From Paramormyrops kingsleyae (Eukaryota; Chordata; Actinopteri; Osteoglossiformes; Mormyridae), in contig NC_132807.1 in NCBI RefSeq assembly GCF_048594095.1, positions 15,808,248-15,872,247 on the forward strand: a stretch of DNA of 64,000 nucleotides, written 5' to 3'. The notes under the pieces are model-generated. The model did no database searches and had not been told where the DNA came from. It saw only the letters and a list, made by a program, of their open reading frames with translations. The translations under genes were made by a program, and so were the position numbers. Positions within the stretch are counted from its first letter, which is position 1. Every line of letters begins with the position of its first letter. Positions 47,401 through 58,739 of this stretch are shown piece after piece.

Positions 47401-47979
47401 GCGCCGGTGGCACCAGCTTGGGGCTGACCCCGTTCTATTAACTGCAGCTGAGTGACTGATGGGGTCCTGGGTGGATTCATTTAACTGCAACCTCACCACC
47501 TGACCTCCATGCGTGGAGACGGGTTAGGCCTCTTGCCCAGGGAAACACACAAGCTGCGGCACTGCCCCGTGGGCCTGATGTTGCACAAGTGAGCAACATT
47601 AACCCCAATCCCCCCTCTGGTCAGCAAAATCTATCTGGAGGGCTGCGAGTATCTGGCACTGTTATTTTGTGGGTTGAAAGCTGAAAAATTTGAGAAACCA
47701 TGTAGTAAATATCAGCCTCTCTCTTATTAAATATCAATAAGAGATAGGCGACCATGGACACAGTGCTACACAGGACAAATTAGACACAAGATAGTGACTG
47801 TGATTGAAGTAGGGGCCTGCAGAGTGCCATCAGGCAGCTGCACACACGCATTGATTACTCAGAAATCCTCATTCAGTGCATACATACTCTATGCCATGCC
47901 AGAGGGCCTGCTGGATGCACATCCACAATGGAACAGGACTACATATCACCAGGCCACACAACCTACAGCTGGGTGGTGG
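44496..47979. other. Presumed MPPED2 intron, no gene
   Basis: No exon of MPPED2 or of another gene is seen. A (GAAT)n run is at about 45838-45862. The block at 47150-47560 is balanced in composition and free of known repeats, and could be a conserved non-coding element. Confidence 0.45.
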
Positions 47980-47987
47980 GTGTAGGC

Positions 47988-48180
47988 CAGGGGTGGCCAA
48001 TCTTATCCGCAAAGGGCCGCTGTGTATGCGGGTTTTCGCTGCGACTCCCTAATTAGATTACTAATTAGAGGACTGATTGGCTGAAGAGTCCTCACACCTG
48101 GGTTTGAACAGCTGACCTACAGGTTATCCCAAAAACCTGCATACACACCGGCCCTTTGCGGATAAGATTGGGCACCCCTG
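47988..48180. mobile_element. hAT-type MITE with perfect 8-bp duplication
   Basis: The 193-bp element begins CAGGGGTGGCCAATCTTATC and ends GATAAGATTGGGCACCCCTG, inverted repeats of about 31 bp. It is flanked by GTGTAGGC at 47980-47987 and GTGTAGGC at 48181-48188, a perfect 8-bp duplication. The inside is non-coding and shares the CAGGGGTG end with the MITE at 5016 and the fragment at 49894. Confidence 0.95.
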
Positions 48181-48402
48181 GTGTAGGCAGTTCAGGGAGT
48201 TGCTGATTTGGATCCAGGTAGGGAACTGTAGTCACCACAGTAGGGAAAGTTTGGGTTGGGGGCAGGGGGGGGCGGGTCTCTGGGAACGAAGATACCAGAT
48301 TCATCTGAGAACATTGAAATATGAATCTGGCAGGAAGGCCCAGAGAAACTAGAGAAGGCTTAATAGCTGGGGTAGGACAGGCCATTAAAGTGGCTCTGAA
48401 GC

Positions 48403-48432
48403 ACCCCCCCCCCCCCACCACCACCACCACAG
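48403..48432. repeat. Poly-C and (CCA)n microsatellite
   Basis: Run of about 14 C followed by about six CCA/CAC units. Confidence 0.9.
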
Positions 48433-49723
48433 CTCGAATGAAAGGAACTTACACAGTTACACACTGCTAGCACCATTTACTCAGCTACTCCTGGGCCCAA
48501 GGCCGATGGAGCCAGCGAGGAGGTTTTGGGTTACCTGCCCAGCCCAGCTAACCGTGAGTCTATCTCAGATGACCTGATCCCCTGGAGACTAAAGAAAGCA
48601 TTACTATTAGTTGGGAGCAAAGCAGACCAATATTTCAAAAGGAAAATACATATATATGCAGCTCTGTAGCCTCAGCATGAAAGGAAAATCAGAGAGGTAG
48701 TGATGTAGGATATAAGTAGTGCAGTTGCCCCAGTTCCAAAAGAAAGGAATGAAAAGAAACAAAGGAAACAGGAGAATATGAAAAGTACATTTTCTCCTCT
48801 TTACTGCAGAGTGGAGGACACAAGTTTATGGGTCAACTTTTCAGGTGAAGGGACGTTGGGCATTATTTGGAGGTCATGAATAGGCCAGGTAAAAAAGTGG
48901 TAGAAGGGCGGTAGGCTGGACGTAAGGGCATGGGAGTGCCAGGGTCACACAGAGAAACAATTAGCACTTGAGCATTCTTTCTGTGATGGGAAATGCACTT
49001 TCTTACATGGATGGTGACACTGACATTCCAGCTCTCCCACAGTACATAAATGTAGTATTCAAAGACCAGAGATTCCAATAAGAAACGGGTTTCAAACAAG
49101 CTGAGAGTAAAGCAGACGTCCAGAAGAGGAAAGCAAAGATGGGCTAGACTTTGGATAGATGAAGGAAACAAAAAGAAAACATTCATCAGCCGTGGGGTTT
49201 AATAAAAGTGTAGTGTAGTTTTAATTTGAACCTCTATGCAAAGTATAGCTGAAGGTGAAAGTCAAGGATGCAAGTAGATAAATAGCCTAACATAAAACAT
49301 AATACAGCCTTTGGATTACAAGTGCATATGCTTATCAACGTGATAAATGCTCTGTGCACATTGTCACAGAGTAAAAATATATAATAGAAAACTACCACAG
49401 TTCCTGAGATTTTTACACCACAGATCAGGTTGTAATTAAACTTACACTTAGCCCAGTTGCCTCGTTCCATGCCCCGGCATGATTGTTCCCCCTCCCCACT
49501 CGCCCGCAGTCTGCACTCTCAGTGCGCCAAATACTCGAGGACTAAGCATGCGTTTGTCATCACTGAATAGGGCTGCTGAAGAAAATGTAGGAAGAAAGAC
49601 GCTATCACTCAGCACAATGGAGTTCATGATTATGTCATTATTTTGTGGCTTATTTGGAGTTGTTTTGGGTGTGATGACATTTGCATTTATTGAGTATGCA
49701 ACACGGTGATTTTTAATTAATTG
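48433..49723. other. No recognised gene
   Basis: Presumed intron sequence with no coding word, exon or terminal repeat recognised. Confidence 0.4.
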
Positions 49724-49731
49724 CACTGCAC

Positions 49732-50538
49732 TAGGGGTGTAACAATACATCGATTTGTATCGATATATCGATTCAACAGCAAACGATCCGATGCATCGAT
49801 GTGACCGCATAAATATCGATACATGCGTTTTTATTTTCTGGCCTGTTCCAGTATTGTTTTCATGATCCACTCCGACGTATACATGGTCTACACCAGGGGT
49901 GCCCAATAGGTCGATCGCGATCTACTGGTCGATCGCAATGGTAGTGCGGGTAGATCGTATGGCATAAAAAATAGAGGATGGATGACGCGTTCAACCGCGC
50001 CAGCTGCTGCAAGCTACTGAGTCGACTACTTAGCCTCCAATTTATTTCTACTAAACTTAAGAAAGAGTATAAAATTGAATGGGGGAGCTGGACCAAGTAA
50101 GAAGCCTCTAGCACAGGAGAGGGTCATACGAGCAGGTCATGACAGTTATGGACATACTTTTTGTTACACTTTTGTATTTGTCTGGAGAAGACTTGATTCA
50201 AAATAAATTAGTCACCATGTTAATCTACATCCATCCAAAGTTTTTATTTTTACCTTATTGCACTTTATTTTGCTTGATTTATGGGACATACTTGACTACA
50301 CTAGATTTTACAGTTCCCAATAAAATATGATAAAATGCTAATTATATTTGCCTTTTTTAATCCATTGAAATGTAAAGGATTGTGTGAAATTTCGACTACT
50401 ATCCCCAGCATCGAACTGAATCGTATCGTATCGCATCGTATTGTGGGAATTTCTGAGGTATCACAAAAAAATCGAACCGTTGGCTTAAGGAATCGATACT
50501 GTATCGCATCGCGAGGAAAGCTGTGATTTACACCCCTA
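49732..50538. mobile_element. hAT element with 8-bp duplication
   Basis: Ends are TAGGGGTGTAA and TTACACCCCTA, flanked by CACTGCAC at 49724-49731 and 50539-50546, a perfect 8-bp duplication. Both ends hold many ATCGAT/TATCGATA-type words (ATCGATATATCGATTC, AATCGATACTGTATCGC), typical of hAT subterminal repeats. The 807-bp interior is non-coding and partly occupied by a second hAT-type end at 49894. Confidence 0.93.
49894..50100. mobile_element. Fragment of another hAT element
   Basis: CAGGGGTGCCCAATAGGTCG followed by ATCGCGATCTACTGGTCGAT is a hAT-like end inside the element at 49732-50538. The matching other end was not found, so it may be truncated. Right limit is a guess. Confidence 0.55.
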
Positions 50539-50744
50539 CACTGCACGTATAAGAAAATATTTTGTAAAACATGGGACTACCTTAGAGGTTTTGTGATACA
50601 TCCAGCTGTCCTTAGATACTCTTGTCAGCCTGAATTTCCTGCAAACACTGCACCTCTGGCGTAGACCAAAGTAATCCCTTTGCCGCAATGTTGGTTAAAA
50701 GTTTGTCCCTACCTGATCTGTACAGCCCACCCAATCCATTCCTT

Positions 50745-50995
50745 TCAGGTCCAATTCACAAATAGTGCACATTTGCGCATGAGTGTGCCCAGTCGTACAG
50801 TTGGCTTCATGTCTGTGTTCCGTGCTTGGACACAGTCAGTAATCACATTAGATGCATACTGTGCCCAAGTCCAACTGAACCGCGTCCCGGTCCACCTCTT
50901 AAAGCGGTTCAGGGCACGGTAAACCGTATCACAGTATGCAGTGATCACACTAGTCAGACGAGCTAGACTTTGGGAGTCAAACACACTCCAGCACA
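50745..50995. repeat. Dispersed GC-richer repeat
   Basis: Words CCGCGTCCCGGTCCACCTCT, AAAGCGGTTCAGGGCACGGT and CAGTGATCACACTAGTCAG resemble a dispersed repeat I recall from fish. Open on both strands without a motif. Class not assigned. Confidence 0.4.
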
Positions 50996-51009
50996 GTACA
51001 GATTGCCAA

Positions 51010-51087
51010 GTGTGAGTAATCCCTAAGAAGCTGAATGAATAGGTAAGGAGCCCAGTAAGGAATGGGTAAGAAGCTGTATGAATAGAT
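51010..51087. repeat. 43-bp tandem repeat, left part
   Basis: AAGAAGCTGAATGAATAGGT then AAGGAGCCCAGTAAGGAATGGGT, followed by a second unit start AAGAAGCTGTATGAATAGAT. It continues at 51741-51800, so the array is split by the element between. Confidence 0.75.
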
Positions 51088-51740
51088 ACAGAATAGGGCT
51101 ACCGTGAATAGCTGACAGTCGATGACACTGACGCTGAAAATGTGTGTTGACATCAATATTTTAAAATCGATGCATCATTTTTTAAAGGTTATTAAAAAAA
51201 AATAAAAAATCACCTCTTTGATTTCTAAAATGCTTCATTATAACAAATTCACCCTTAAATATCATAATATGCAGGTAACATAGTAGAGTAGTTCAAATTT
51301 TCATACCGTGTCACACTAGCACTAATCCCTGAGCACCTGAAAAGAAAACACACAGGCGCTATTCTGGATGATGGACCGTCAGAGTAGGCAAAACCAACGT
51401 AAGTGCTGTCTGTTCGTGTTTATTAAATTACCATTAGTATGGAGAGCTTTTTTGTCCTTGTAGCTGCTAAATACACTGATTATTAAAGTAACACAACACG
51501 CATCTCATTAATATTTCAAGAATACTACTAATATTGAATTGTGGGCTGAAAAAATGCCTGAAAAGCCGGTATCCATTATTTAAAGCCCTGCTCTGACATA
51601 CACTATGTTGTTGCCAAAATAAAAGTATACTATGTTTGATTTTTTTTTTAAGGAAAATAAATCGTTTCATTAATCAACCAAACGGTAAAATAGTCATTTG
51701 ATTAATCCTTAGAAAAATAGTTGTTAGTAGACAGACCCTC
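51088..51740. mobile_element. hAT-like non-autonomous element
   Basis: Lies exactly between two parts of a minisatellite. The ends AGGGCTACC and (reverse complement) AGGGTCTGTC are weakly similar. The inside holds TAATCGTTT/ATTAATC-type words and the shared repeat at 51355-51480. No duplication is visible, so the limits come from the interrupted array. Confidence 0.5.
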
Positions 51741-51800
51741 ATAAGGAATGGGCAGGAAGCCATATGAATAGATAAGAAACCTGGTAAGGAATGGGTAAAA
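51741..51800. repeat. 43-bp tandem repeat, right part
   Basis: TAAGGAATGGGCAGGAAGCC then ATATGAATAGATAAGAAACC and TGGTAAGGAATGGGTAAA continue the array begun at 51010. Confidence 0.75.
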
Positions 51801-52680
51801 ACACAGGTTACTCCAGACTTTTGTTCTAGGGGGTATAAGGTGAGAGAGCCCAACCAGTTATTCATCTAAATGAAAAAATCTACAAGGTACTTGTACAGAA
51901 CAACACAACTGCTGTTAAATTTTAACAAGGGCCTGTCACACACAACATAGTTTAGTGAATTTATCAGGTTTTATATCGCAGTTTTTTTAAAAAATCTCCA
52001 TCCACAAAGACCTTTTGCAGTGATCATTTTTGTCAGACTTACCAACACATTTGAGCATTTTTTAAGTTTGATGTAGCATATCAGGGAACACCTGAAACAT
52101 CCACAAGACTCTCTGGCAGCATGTCCACCATGTTAACACTGTACAATCCTTCTACTGTTATTCACATGCACTTACAGTCTCTCTCTTTCTATGCAAATCT
52201 GCCCCCCACCCCCAATCCCCATCCTGCAAGGTGGTGCGTTGAATTTTCAGATACATTCTATTTAAAGTTTTTAAATGAATGCTTATTAAACATGTATCTG
52301 TCAGGAACTATCTGTGAATCTCATTCTTGTGTACGAAACTAATGCAGAATAAGCATTCTTAAGTTACCATACTGATTTGAATGGTCTGTCTCTGTGTATC
52401 TTAATGCTTTACTGTCATTTTTTTTGGTTATTTTAGCTCAACAATTTTCTGAAAATATTTTCACATCACCATTTTTGATACTGATGAAATTTGGAATATG
52501 AATTTGGAATATGAATTACCCATACCTTCCACAATGTCTACACAGTGGGTAGCAAATAATATAATATAGTATGTTTTCTTATAGACTATAACATTTTCTT
52601 ACTGTTACAGCTATATGCCTCAGGTATAGCTTGTTGGAAAATTCAGAAAGAATTATTTTTCATGGTGCTTTTCTCCCAGC
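51801..52680. other. No recognised gene
   Basis: AT-rich presumed intron with no feature recognised. Confidence 0.4.
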
Positions 52681-52684
52681 ATAC

Positions 52685-53330
52685 AGGCACTGACTCGTAC
52701 TCGAGCCGTACCACAAAGAGAGACTAATTACAGCACAGTTCCAGCTCAATTTGGTTTTCCATTGCAGAAAGGTCAGCTCTGTAAAAGCATTGCTGAGTTT
52801 GGACAGCGACAATGATGTAAAACCAAAGAGACGCTTATTTACTGTTCACACTGTGTACATCAAGATTTACTATGTGCAATTATTATTATTTTTACTGTGT
52901 GCTAATTTCCACAGCATGTCTGTGAGGATTGCTATGTTATGCTAGTATCAGACGCTAGTGGAATTAGCATTCACTTGCCTAAATTTGCATTACGAATCCA
53001 TTCCGTTCAGTTGTTCCACAGCAGTTTTGTAAGTAGGTTAGAAATTTAAGTTCCGAGTATTCGCGAATACATTAATACATCGCGATGTATGATACTACTA
53101 ATAATGAATGATATATAGAATACATGCTTTTTCTTTCAGATAACCCATGGGCAGAACACCAGTATCTCCATGCATTTCGACTAATCAGATGGTGGTGATG
53201 CAGCCAGCTTGGTTTGGTCACACCAGGGTACGGCTCGCATACTTCTGCAATGGAAAACCACCGCTTCATGGTATGGCTTGGTTCTTGGTGACAGAGGAAA
53301 AGCACCATAAGTTTCTTTTTTTCCCCTAAG
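52685..53330. mobile_element. Possible TIR element
   Basis: TTTGGTTTTCCATTGCAGAA (52751-52770) and CTGCAATGGAAAACCACC (about 53244-53261) are inverted copies. Each lies next to words such as GAGCCGTACCAC or GGGTACGGCTCG that are also inverted. Terminal ends and target duplication were not resolved. Confidence 0.45.
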
Positions 53331-53555
53331 GTCAATGTTTTTCCTCATAAACTGCAATTTTTACTACATTTTATTTAAAAAAAACAAAGAAATGCGTGAA
53401 GTAACAAGTCAGTTTTTTATAATGAAATACATGTGTACTACTTTCCTGTTATTTGGCCCTCTTCTTGATATAAGCAAAGGGTTTTCCCTACCACAGAAAG
53501 GCTTAGACGCTGCAGCTGCAGAGGGCCTAAAAGCTGAATGAACGCCAGAAACTCT
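53331..53555. other. No recognised gene
   Basis: Short AT-rich spacer without a recognised feature. Confidence 0.4.
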
Positions 53556-53559
53556 GGAT

Positions 53560-54640
53560 TAACTATGGGAACCAATACTTTGGTACCAAGTCAATGCCAA
53601 AATTCTGAAAACGTCACAATGCTTGTTTTTCTATAAACCGTATGTACTGAGAATGCAGTTCCCTCGGACCTGACGCATGCAGCATATAGGTTTACAAGTG
53701 TTCTAATCTATGGTTAAATGGCGAAAGAAGAACAACGCCTACCAGAATGAAATATCAGCAACGCATGCAGCTGCAGCGCCAGCCCCGCCTCCACTTGTTA
53801 AAAACAAAACGAGTCAGGTTTGGAAGTACTTCGTATAGTGCCTTTGTGCATTCGATCATGGGGGAGTAATTCACGAAAGCCAATATGCAAACGGTGCTAT
53901 CGTACATTTCAGACAAAAGGAGGAAATACTTCCAATTCAGTAAAGCACCTCAAAGACAGGAATCCAGACCTATTCAAAGAATTCAAGGTGAGTTTTAATT
54001 GATTTTAACATTAAATTAAAATGTATCCAAAACGTTATCCTTGTCATCCTTATCCTGACATACGTTACTATTACTTTTGTCTGAGGCAATTGTGTAACCA
54101 ATTTAGGATCACGTAATGTAGCCATAGCTTGTAGTAATAGGCTTCTGCCCTAACCATTCAGCTTGTGCCATTTGTCATCAAAATATAACGTTCGTGTTCT
54201 AAATAAATATTGTCAGACTAATAGTCTGTCACCATGTCAGTACATTTAAACTATGGCTTGCACTCTGAGTATACAGAGGTGTGTGTATTAGTACATTGTG
54301 TGTGCAGCCTCTGCTGTTTTCTTACAGTCATTGAACTATACCTGATAACTGAAATATAATAAGCTTTCTTTCACAGTATGAGCCAGAGGAGGATGTCAAA
54401 CACGAAAGACAGGAGTCAAGTCAGCAAATAGATACACAACAAACCATATCAGAATCACAGAAAATATGACATACGGTTCTTCTAATGTTCAAATGTAATA
54501 AAGGAGAGGATGTTGAAGTACATGGGATTTGTTTATTCATTTTTACTGGGGTATCGAATTTGGTGTTGAAAATTATGAAATTTCACTGGTATTGGTACAG
54601 ACTACTAAATTTCTGGTATCGACATGCCCACTAGTCACCA
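53560..54640 (+). mobile_element. hAT element carrying a BED-finger exon
   Basis: Plus strand 53812-53993 reads SQVWKYFGIVPLCIRSWGSN-like, then KPICKRCYRTFQTKGGNTSN, SVKHLKDRNPDLFKEFK, then a GTGAGT donor at 53990. This is the BED zinc finger exon of a hAT transposase. The CxxC and first His are kept, but the last His is Asn (DRNP instead of D.HP). A second exon follows at about 54377-54470 (acidic, YEPEEDVKHERQESSQQ). The flanks (TTGGTACCAAGTCAATGCC; TGGTATTGGTACAGACTACT) look like subterminal hAT sequence. No catalytic domain is left. Confidence 0.75.
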
Positions 54641-54970
54641 CCATGGAGCACATAACGCATCAGAATGATTGTAGAAACAAAGGTGAGAAATTATAAATGC
54701 TAGAAATCAACAGTTTCTTTCTCCTATGTCCTTTTTCAACACCCCACTTTGGACCTCAAAAAAGGCATGTGGGGGGAGGGGTAAAATTGTACCCATCACC
54801 AATTTGCAGACAAAAATAATTGTTATTCAAAGGGGTGTAGGAGTTACAAGGATTTGAGCTTGCGAGAAAAAAACTGTATTCAAACTATTCAAAGTATGAC
54901 TGGGTGTTTACATTTTACAGGATTTTTCAGGACACATTTTTGTTTTACGTTTTTATACTGTTCTCACATT
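54641..54970. other. No recognised gene
   Basis: Short spacer between two hAT elements. Confidence 0.4.
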
Positions 54971-54975
54971 AACTA

Positions 54976-55663
54976 CAGTGTTTCCCCTATCATTGTATTA
55001 GGGGGGCATCCCACCCCTCCTTGAAGTTATTTTATTTTCTATATAGCGCCAGATCACAACAGAAGTCATTTAAGGTTACCTTTCCTATAGAACAGGTCTA
55101 TACATTGTCCTTTTATTAAACAAACTAAATAGCCTTATGTTATTTATCTTATTCACACAACAGCTTGTCATTTTTGTCTCTACACGGTCACGCGTTTACA
55201 ATTCTCCTCTGCTCTCTGTATCGCGCATGACGGAGTTCCGCACACACACACAGGTGAGCACACTCCCACCAGTGGACAGAGAGCGCGCGTCGGACAATAT
55301 GTCGCGTCAACCACCTGAAAAGCAGACAAAAATATCTGCGTTTTTAAAATGTATTTGCAGGTCAAGACAAACATCCAATAGGCTGCAAGGAGACCATCTT
55401 GCAGCCTGCATGCGGATCTCAGTAAATGGGCCAGACGTTTCTGACTTCCCATATCGAGGCTCTAGAAATGTTCTTCCAGAAGCCCAGAAAGATACACTGC
55501 AGTGACAAAAGTTGCACACTTTGTGAATAATTGTCATAAAAAGAAATGTTCTGATGTTTAGTTCAGTTGTTACATTGACTGCTGTCATTAAAAACACTAA
55601 GAATCCTGTCGGTGTTTGTCTGCCCCCCCCCCCACCCCCGCTGTAAACCTAGGGGAAACACTG
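54976..55663 (+). mobile_element. hAT5-like element with 5-bp duplication
   Basis: Ends are CAGTGTTTCCCCTA and its inverse TAGGGGAAACACTG, flanked by AACTA at 54971-54975 and AACTA at 55664-55668. A 5-bp duplication with such ends fits the hAT5 group rather than classical 8-bp hATs. The 688-bp element keeps a coding scrap on the plus strand near 55280-55460 (SRQPPEKQTKISAFL, GDHLAACMRISVNGPDVSDF) that resembles both ends of a hAT-related transposase brought together by an internal deletion. Confidence 0.85.
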
Positions 55664-55669
55664 AACTAT

Positions 55670-56530
55670 ATAATTTTATTATTAGTCATTGCACCTATCT
55701 GCTACCGTAATAACATACGGGTAACGTGTTTTGCTGGCTTACTTCTTAGATAAATGGCTAATGTTAAGGTGTGCATCGGCTTAGTTAACATTTTTGATAA
55801 ATGTTTAATAGTTCAGTGTTGCTGGAACGCAAGTTTTACTGACCTCATGAAATTTCTCATAAAGACTGGGACATCTGTCTTTAAGATGTTTTGCCAAGTT
55901 TGACGTGCTACTTGACTTTGTCGCCACAACTCTGTAGCACTGTTTGCATAGAGGCTTATCGACTTCCTTATCCTTTCCATGCTCGTCTGCGAAATACTTC
56001 CAAACGGCACTTTTGCGTTTCTTTTTTTTTTTACTAAAGCAGCTTGCGAAGTGCCTTCAACTGCAGCATATGCCATGTTCGGCCAACTTGGTATTTGTGT
56101 TAACCAGTGCGAATGCGTTCAGTGGCTATTGCAAGTGTGTGCATGTGTGCATGCACGTGCGCCTACGCTGTAGTAGCGCTGTGTGAAGTGTGGTGAATGA
56201 GGCGAAAACCACACGTTTGGTATCAATAATGGTGAAAATGAATATCTAATCAGATACTGATTTTTAATATAGATTAGTATCTGAGAATCGATTTTTGAGA
56301 ACCCCAGTGTCTCAATATTTTCGACTTGAGCGTCAGCTATATCTTCCATTTCTGATCTCTCGTGGTACATTTTTAGCGGTGTAGCAGTGAAAAAGGTCTC
56401 CCCTTAAACAGTTTCCAACTGCGCCACTTTTCGAACGTTGTGTAGGCTATTTAAACCAGTATTGCGGTATAAGCAAAATTCATATCATAACATGTTTCGA
56501 TATGAACCGGTATACCGCCCAGCACTAGTG
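55670..56530 (-). mobile_element. hAT element with BED-finger exon
   Basis: Minus strand from 56076 begins MAYAAVEGTSQAALVKKKR; after a frame change come KSAVWKYFADEHGKDKEVDK, PLCKQCYRVVATKSSSTSN, LAKHLKDRCPSLYEKFHE. This is a BED zinc finger with CxxC and one His, but the last His is Cys. The upper end, ACCGGTATACCGCCCAGCAC at about 56506-56525, is a typical hAT end. The low end probably lies near 55670, next to the hAT5-like element. Confidence 0.75.
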
Positions 56531-57575
56531 GGGAGACATGGTAACACAGCATACCGCGGCATTTTCAAATGCAAAATCCTAATGACAAAATTAGCCGGGA
56601 CCAATCCCATATGATGCTAACTAATTAAAGTCATTAAAATCTGTAAAATAGATAGTTACCATGTATTGAATACATTGAACTATTATGACTGGCAACATAA
56701 TGCAAGTTTATGGTGAGAAAGCTGCACAGTTAATGCTTACATACTTGGAGGAACTATGAAAAAATTTCTAGCTGCTAGAAGTGTTAAAATAAAATGTGAT
56801 GGCAAAGCAACACTTTTTATTGTGCACACAATGTAAATATAAGTTATTTATTTTTAACTGATTTTGACTTTTATATAAAAAGACTTATAGTAAAGGGAAG
56901 TGGTCCAATGAATGAATTCTTGGTGGGATTAGAACCCCCAAGGTCTTGGTTGTTAGCACAATGCTCCATCTGTTGAGGTACAGAACTGTTGACGCTATAC
57001 TAAATCATCCTTTCGCATTTTGCTTTTCAATACGAGGCAATCGCCCAATATACAGTATAGATGCCAAAAAAAAACCTAAAAAAATAAATTCTTATTTACA
57101 GTATATACAAGGACTTATCTACAATCAACAAGAACAATATTTACAAAGTGCCAACTCTTGGCTCTTTCACTTTGAATGATTTAACATGGTTAATCACTTT
57201 CCTTTTCTGACATATACATACACACAGTGAGAATGAAGATTGGTATCCATTTGCATGATAATGCCATTTATCCAGCAACAAATTCTGCTGAACAAAAACA
57301 CCACAAACAAAATATTATTACAGGCCTACCTTACACTCTCCAAAAAAAGGTGACACCATTAAATTCTCCCACAATAAATTTCACCAAGTTCTCCACTATA
57401 AAATTTACTGACTGGCTACCACTGACAATATTTACAAATGAACGTATTTTAAAATTTTAGCTTTCATACCACCACCACCAGCAAGTAATAATGGTGAACA
57501 AGTGACTTTTTTTAACGTGTGCTTTGAATAGTAAAATGTGGTTAATCGTGCTCCTTTTCAGGTATACTCAAACAA
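56531..57575. other. No recognised gene
   Basis: AT-rich. A CACCACCACCACC microsatellite is at about 57467-57480. No exon seen. Confidence 0.4.
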
Positions 57576-57579
57576 ACAC

Positions 57580-58590
57580 CACAATGTGGAAGAACGGTGA
57601 ATTAAGTGACTTTGAACATGGCATGGCTGCTTGTGCCATATGGGCTAGTATGCATATTTCAGAAACTGATCTACTGGGATTTTCACACACTACCATCTCT
57701 AAGGCTTACAGACAATTTGCCAAAAAAGAAAAAGAATGCAGTGAGTTGTGATTCTCTGGACAAAAATACGTTATTGATGGCAGAGGACAAAGAAGCATGG
57801 CCAGACTGGTTCAAGCCGATAGAAAGGCAAGAGTAAATCAAACAATCACTTGTTAGAACCAAGGTACACGGAAGAGCACCTGTGAACGCACAACATGACC
57901 TTGCAGCTGATGGGCTACAGCAGTAGAAGGCCACATTGGGTCTCCTGTCAGCTACGAATAGGAAACTGAGGCTACAGTGGACACAGGCTCACCAAAATTG
58001 GACAATGGAAGATTGGAAACATGTTGCCTGGTCAGATGAGTCTTGATTTCTGCTGCAACATTCATATGGTAAAGTCAGAATTTGGTGTAAACAACATGAA
58101 ATAATGGAACCATCTTGCATTGAATCAACAATTCAGGCTGCTGGTGGTATAACATGTGGGGGGCGATTTCTTGGCACACTTAGCACCAACTGAGCATCTT
58201 TTAAATACCACAACCTACCCGAGTCTTGTTCCTGACCATGTCCATCCCTTTATGACCACACTGTACCCAGCTTCTAATAGCTAGTTCCAGCAGGATAACA
58301 TGGCATGTCACAAAGCTTGTATCATCTCAAACTGGTTTCTTGAACAAGACAATGAGTTCACTGTACTCAAATGGCCTCCACAGTTATCAAATCTCAATTC
58401 AATAAAGCACCTGGTTCGGGAGATTCACACCATGAACGTGCAGTGACAAATATGGAGCAACTGCATGATGCTATCATGTCAACATGGACCAAAGTATATG
58501 AGGAATGTCACAAGCATGTTGCTCAATCTATGCCATAAAGAATTAAGACAGTTCTGAAGACAAAAGGGGGTCCAACCTGACACTTTGCAG
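57580..58590 (+). mobile_element. Tc1-like transposon, decayed transposase
   Basis: The plus strand reads in shifted frames: GELSDFEHGMAACAIWASMH, then LLGFSHTTISKAYRQFAKKE (DNA-binding helices, 57590-57740), GQRSMARLVQADRKARV, NRKLRLQWTQAHQNWTMEDW and VAWSDES followed by a stop (58045). The second catalytic block is FQQDNMACHKA (about 58288). The third block reads NSIKHLV instead of NPIEHLW, so the catalytic Glu is Lys. It ends LKTKGGPT near 58575. A different Tc1 group from the one at 25961. Terminal repeats not resolved. Confidence 0.9.
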
Positions 58591-58739
58591 AGGCATTGTA
58601 TGGGTGACAGACTAAAAGCATTTAAATTTTGAGATAGAATGCCCCAAACTTAAAGTGACACCACTAATCATCACATTCTTCTCACCAAGCACCATTGGAT
58701 TAATTCTGAGATCCAGATTTTTACCAATACAATGTGCAT
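58591..58739. other. No recognised gene
   Basis: Spacer between the Tc1-like element and modular repeat copy C. Confidence 0.4.
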
